This document shows, one piece after another, positions 59,671-64,000 of a DNA stretch of 64,000 bases. Numbering within the stretch: position 1 is the first letter of the stretch; each line of letters begins with the position of its first letter. The position numbers were made by a program, and so were the translations under genes. The stretch comes from Hygrocybe punicea. Lineage: Eukaryota > Basidiomycota > Agaricomycetes > Agaricales > Hygrophoraceae. The stretch is from contig OY744463.1 in the NCBI GenBank assembly GCA_963556145.1, positions 3,596,001-3,660,000 on the forward strand. Reading direction: 5' to 3'. A model generated the notes under the pieces. It had not been told where the DNA came from. It did no database searches and saw only the letters and a program-made list of their open reading frames with translations.

Positions 59671-61292
59671 ATGCCTCGACTTCTCTTCGACCCTGCCCAA
59701 CTCCAGTGCCCGGACTATGCATCTCTCTTTTATGCCCCAACCCGAGCACCCTTTGTCAATGCCGCCACGACAGAGGCCCAAGCGGTACAACTGCTCACCA
59801 ACGTCTGGACTGCAGGTAACGACCTAGAAAAGCAATTATGGCAAGATCAGCTACACAACGACGCGGCGGAGCAAGCAGAACAGTTTTTACAGGCCCAAGC
59901 AGCCGCGGAACAACACGCTCTCCTAGCCGCCCAAGAACGAGAGGACGTGCGAAAGGAAGAGATGAAGAAGAACAAGACCAAGTACATCCCCATCCCGAAT
60001 CGGCCGATGCCCTCCATCACCCCCGTCTTCGCGTCCAACTACGCCACTAAAAAGATGGACAAAGGGCAATACGTCGAACTCTGGTACTACACTAATGAGG
60101 GCCTAGACGAGGCCATGCAAGCACACGCCACAGTCGACGACGATGCCATGGTGATGGCCCGGAAACCCGATGGCTCGACATCCTGGGTACCCGCTGCCGC
60201 TGCCAGAGACTCCAACAAGGCCCTCGACGACAGGGACATCAAATGGGAAGATTTCTGTCAAGCCGTCCCCCGGATGATCCTCGCCATGGAGGAGGCCGAC
60301 TGGCCAGCCGATCGCGTGGCCATGCTCGCCTCCTTCTGGGGCAAGCTTCAGATCCATGAGATGCGGTCCTCCCGCGACCCCCTTGACCAGAAGGCCCTGC
60401 TCTTATACCAGGCTAGACAACGACGGCTATGGCACCTTGCCATCCCCTCACCCCGCGGCGCCTACAACATCTCCATAATAGATGAATCCGTCTTGCGTAA
60501 AACGAAAGAGGAGGTTTATTGGGAAGATCGGAAGCATAGAGACAATACCAGGGACTTCCGCGTGAGTCCCCCCTCCTTCCATCCAATGATAGATCACTTG
60601 CTGACTGTTGCCCCCCCCGATTTCCCTCTACCATTATCCATCTAAAACGACAACCTCCACCTTCCTTTGCATCGCGCATGCCTCCTCTTTGCTCCATGCA
60701 TGCCTTCTCTTTGCTATATGCATGCCCCTTATTTGCTCCACGCATGCCACGCACTTGCTCCACGCATGCCACACCCTTGCTCCATGCATGCTCTCCGCAC
60801 CCGCACCCTACGCATCCACGCGCTCAGGCTGACCAGGACATTAGTTCAGCCCACAGCACCGCTGCCAACCCCTCCCCCTCCAGACGGAGCCGAGAGTACA
60901 AGCGGTTAACCGATGCTCGCAGGAGGTCTGGGTCTCCACCCCGGCCTCGCGACAGCCGAGGATGTCCGGAAAAGAAGTCGGATTTTCGGGCAGGCGCAGG
61001 CAGTGGGGGCTACTCTGCCTGCGCCGTATGCCTGGGTCGCAACCCCCACAGAATTGTGGAATGCGCCGCAACGCATACCTGGGATGGACTCCACCTCGCG
61101 CTCGCACAGCGCGTCAACAAGTCCCTCGTACTCCGCGATGGCCGCCCCATCTGTGTCGACTTCCAACGCGTGGCCGGCTGCACCAGCACCCGCCACGACA
61201 ATCGTCACCTCTGCTCCGGATGTGGTCATACCACTCACGGCACACAAGGCTGTCCTCGAGCGCAGAAGGCATCAAGCCCTCACTCCCTATAA
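59671..61292 (+). CDS. DIRS-type retrotransposon gag-like protein
   Basis: Structural protein of the element. Exon 59671-60561 encodes about 297 aa with an Ala/Gln-rich coiled region (residues 65-110) and a segment KLQIHEMRSSRDPLDQKALL. A good donor (gtgagt at 60,562) and an acceptor (gctcag ending 60,829) join it in frame to a second exon ending at 61,292. That exon carries RRRSGSPPRPRDSRG and two cysteine clusters (CAVCLGRNPHRIVEC and CSGCGHTTHGTQGC) resembling zinc knuckles. Without splicing the frame would stop at 60,645. The gag 3' end overlaps the start of the reverse transcriptase frame. Confidence 0.65.
60685..60800. repeat. ~20-bp tandem repeat inside the gag intron
   Basis: Five to six degenerate copies of a unit like ttgctccacgcatgccac, keeping the core gcatgc. 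It lies wholly within the inferred 268-bp intron. Confidence 0.7.
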
Positions 61293-63249
61293 ACCGGATG
61301 CTTGGGAAGCGCTACTCCGTTCAAATAGCATCTGGCCTCGCTATGATCATCTCCCTCAAAGTATGCGATACGGTTTCAATCTTGAGATACCCACCATTTC
61401 ACGCACCCAAGCCCCACCCAACAAAGACTCCATCATTGAACATAGCTCCGAATTCCAAAAAATCATATCCAAAGAGCTGTCCAAAGGCTGATACCTGGGA
61501 CCCTTTTCTCAGTCAACTCTCGAGACGCTCATCGGCCCCTTCCAGACGGCCCCCTTTGGCATCATACCCAAACCAGGCCGACCGAATCACTTCCGCAACG
61601 TACAAAACTATTCATTCCCTCATAAGACCTCACCAAAATTCCCGAGTCCCTCTATCAACTCCCAGATCGACTCGGACCGCTTCCCCAGCACCTGGGGGAC
61701 TTTCTCAATCGTCTCCTTACTCATCTCACGCCTTCCCCCCGGCTCTCAGGCAGCCACGAGAGACGTGGCAGAGGCATACCGGACGATCCCCCTGCACCCC
61801 TCCCAATGGCCAGGTGCCGTCGTCCGACTCGCTGCCGACAAATTCTGCATCGACACCGCCACCTGCTTCGGGGTTGCACCATCAGCCGGAGTGTATGGCT
61901 CCGTCAGCGATGCAGGCACCGAGCTATTCCGCTGCCATGGGATGGCACCTCTCTCCAAATGGGTCGACGACCACATCTTCTTCCGGATCCTTCGAGAACG
62001 CCTCCACGAATACAACACGCGCCGCAGAGACTGGCACGCCGACATTGCCCCCCGTGGCCGACATCACGATGGTGGGCGCCTCTGGTTTGGTGGCAAAGTT
62101 TTCCCCGATGGCACGCTGGAAGAATTCGACGAAGATTGCTCTTCCCCTTGCCTCGACTTATCATCGCACTCACCCCGCTCCTCTGAGGACCAACGCTTCG
62201 CCTACAACTTCGACGACATTGACCGTCTATCCGACCAGCTGGGTATCCCCTGGGAGAAATCCAAGGACCTGCCCTTCGCTTCAACCACGACATTCATTGG
62301 CCTGGATTGGAATCTGGAAACACTCATGGTCTCCCTTCCACCAAAGAAGAAGGCCAAATACCTCACGTCAATCCATGAATGGGAATGCTCGCCTACCCAC
62401 ATCCTCGGCGATGTACAAAAAATCTACGGAAAGCTCCTTCACGCATCCCTGGTGGTCCCTCCAGGCCGCACCTACCTCACCGGCCTGGAGAACATGCTTG
62501 GCATCTACGGTGACCGTCCTCTCATGCCACGCCATGCTGACCAGTCGATCCGTGGAGACCTGCAATGGTGGCGTGCCAAGCTGGCCCAACCCTTCCTTGG
62601 CCGGACAATCCCAAGCCCTGTCCACCTCACAAACCTCGACGCCTTCTCAGATGCCAGTTCGGGCATTGGCATCGGAATCGTCGTTGCTGGCCGCTGGCGC
62701 GCTTGGCGCCTCATTCCAGGATGGAAGACCCTTGATGGTAAACGCGACATCGGCTGGGCAGAGGCCCTGGGATTCGAACTCCTCATTTGATCAGTCGCCC
62801 GGTCTGCGACAACTGGCCAACATTTTGAATTATTCGGGGACAACATGGGAGTCGTTGAAGGCTGGCCAAATGGCCGCAGCAGGAATGCAGCCATCAACGA
62901 CATCTTTAAACGCATCCACAACTTCATCGAGTCTTGTGACTCCATTATCTCGATCCATGCAACCTACATCCCCAGCAAATCCAACCCAGCCGATGGCCCC
63001 TCCCGGGGCATATATCCTCCGTACCACCTCCTCTTACCCCCCATTGAAATACCCGCCGGTCTCGACCGGTTCATCATTGATGCGACCCTACCATATTCAG
63101 ACACTGAGCTCAAGCTGCTCCGAGAGGGCCGATACCCCAAAGCAACCGCAAAACTCATTGCAAATTCTCTCAGGAATCCTGGTCCCCCACACAAACAGCC
63201 CACCGACTTTGAGACTGATATACGAGCCCTCCGAAGCCAATGGTCTGGT
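61258..63249 (+). pseudogene. DIRS-type reverse transcriptase / RNase H, two in-frame stops
   Basis: A single reading frame encodes the polymerase of a tyrosine-recombinase retrotransposon. Blocks seen are KPGRPNHFRNVQNYSFPH, DVAEAYRTIPLHPSQWPG, the catalytic SKWVDDHIFF (VDD at 61,963-61,971), TTTFIGLDWNLETLMV, then RNase H-like DAFSDASSGIGIGIVV, FELFGDNMGVVEGW and PSKSNPADGPSRG. TGA stops interrupt the frame at 61,489-61,491 (after SKELSKG) and 62,788-62,790 (after GFELLI). The flanking codons continue the conserved sequence in the same frame, so these are point nonsense changes. The copy is therefore probably inactive. Confidence 0.85.
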
Positions 63250-64000
63250 TGATCCACCCTTCAATCCCCCCCCGGCCCCAGTTCCTTCTAGGCCACAACC
63301 ATATCGACTCGGATTGGCCCCTCTTGACTCACCGCTTCGTCCCCACTGCCTTGCCCGCGACCGTCTGCGGCTATGGGTACCAGCTCGAACACGTACGGCA
63401 CATGATGCTAACGGACACACCCTCCACATCACCGACGCTGACCTAGACCGAATCCTAGAGGTCATCGGTGTATCCTGGGCTCAAGACACTCGGGCTGGAT
63501 ACGGTGCAGGACTTCTCGCATTTCACCGGTTCTGTGATCTCCGCAGCATCCCTGAACCTCAACGATGTCCAGCCGGGCCTGTCCTAGTCCTCGCCTTCAT
63601 CGCCAACTGCGCCGGAGCTTACTCCGGAAAGACGCTGGCTAATTATGTCTTCGCTGTCCGTGCATGGCACATTCTCCATGGCCAGCCATGGTCCGCCAAT
63701 CACCCAGAGATAAAAGCGGCCCTCGATGGCGCCATTTCCCTCACTCCCCCCACATCCATTCGTGCGAAGAGAGAACCCGTCACCACCGAATTCCTAGCAA
63801 TGGCCCAGGATAAACTGGACCTAACGCTCCCTTTCGATGCTGCCTTCTATGCTTGCCTTACGACCGCCTTTTATTCCGTATCTCGGCTTGGTGAACTTAC
63901 CGTTCCCACTTTAAAAGCCTTCAATCCTAACCTACATGTCAAACGCTCTGACATGACGTGGCGGAAAGATCGCAACAATCTCAAAGTATCAGTCTTCCAC
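63190..64000 (+). CDS. DIRS-type tyrosine recombinase, partial at the window edge
   Basis: The frame overlaps the end of the RNase H frame and stays open to the window edge. After a Pro-rich lead (DPPFNPPPAPVPSRPQPYR) it shows a core-binding domain (SWAQDTRAGYGAGLLAFHRF; YSGKTLANYVFAVRAWH) and the start of the catalytic domain with the box-I arginine in YSVSRLGELTVPT. The HxxR and the nucleophilic Tyr would lie beyond 64,000. It would integrate circular DNA copies of the element. No stop is seen in the visible part. Confidence 0.8.

Larger units (their letters stand above)
59500..64000 (+). mobile_element. DIRS-type (tyrosine-recombinase) retrotransposon, right end missing
   Basis: Gag, RT-RNase H and tyrosine recombinase follow in order with overlapping frames and no aspartic protease or DDE integrase, which separates it from Ty3/Ty1 elements. 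The left limit is approximate. Higher GC content begins sharply at about 59,550 compared with the AT-rich DNA to the left, consistent with insertion. Confidence 0.8.

Noticed and set aside
60600..60910. His/Cys/Pro-rich frame (MPPLCSMHAFSLLYAC) as a metal-binding protein
   Set aside because: Produced by the gcatgc tandem repeat inside the inferred gag intron.

Overview
The window looks like nuclear DNA of a basidiomycete fungus, most likely an agaricomycete. Genes are rich in introns, and nearly all introns are 40-75 bp with GT..AG ends. Recognisable families include Mmm1 (ERMES), QDE-1-type RNA-dependent RNA polymerase, DUF6698, Spt5-like proteins, Plavaka-type transposase, a fungal TET/JBP-like oxygenase and OTT_1508-like deaminases. 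All gene models were spliced by eye. Those given with exact exon sums keep an open frame from start to stop.

Layout. (1) 0.9-12.8 kb is a conserved block: a 4E-T-like eIF4E-binding protein (-), an RNA-dependent RNA polymerase (+), and the head-to-head pair Sm D2 (-) / pescadillo NOP7 (+). (2) 12.8-36.9 kb is an accessory, repeat-rich block. It holds two full-length OTT_1508-like deaminase genes facing each other and a near-identical fragment of one of them between ~105-bp direct repeats. It also holds two dispersed repeat complexes at 12.9-16.7 and 25.7-28.4 kb that share several blocks, a near-complete Plavaka-type transposase with a nonsense codon, a broken second copy, a broken Brr2-type helicase fragment, and a ~285-bp tandem triplication. 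(3) 36.9-44.8 kb holds a TET/JBP-like 2-oxoglutarate/Fe(II) oxygenase (-), an Spt5-like protein (+), a cysteine-rich small gene (-) and a DUF6698 protein (+). (4) 46.2-57.1 kb is again conserved: Sec7+PH ARF-GEF (+), a Ser/Pro-rich fungal protein (+), RPB8/RPABC3 (-), MMM1 (-) and a tubulin-tyrosine-ligase-like protein (+). (5) 57.1-64 kb is AT-rich DNA with a TA-flanked MITE and a foldback element. It is followed by a DIRS-type retrotransposon (gag, RT/RNase H, tyrosine recombinase) that runs off the right edge.

Taken together, enzymes that could act on nucleic acids of mobile DNA (RdRP for RNA silencing, putative cytidine-type deaminases, a putative 5-methylcytosine oxygenase) lie within one 33-kb stretch among transposons. 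Three in-frame TGA codons in those transposons are of the kind produced by C-to-T change at CpG. Whether these genes work together is inference, not shown by the sequence.
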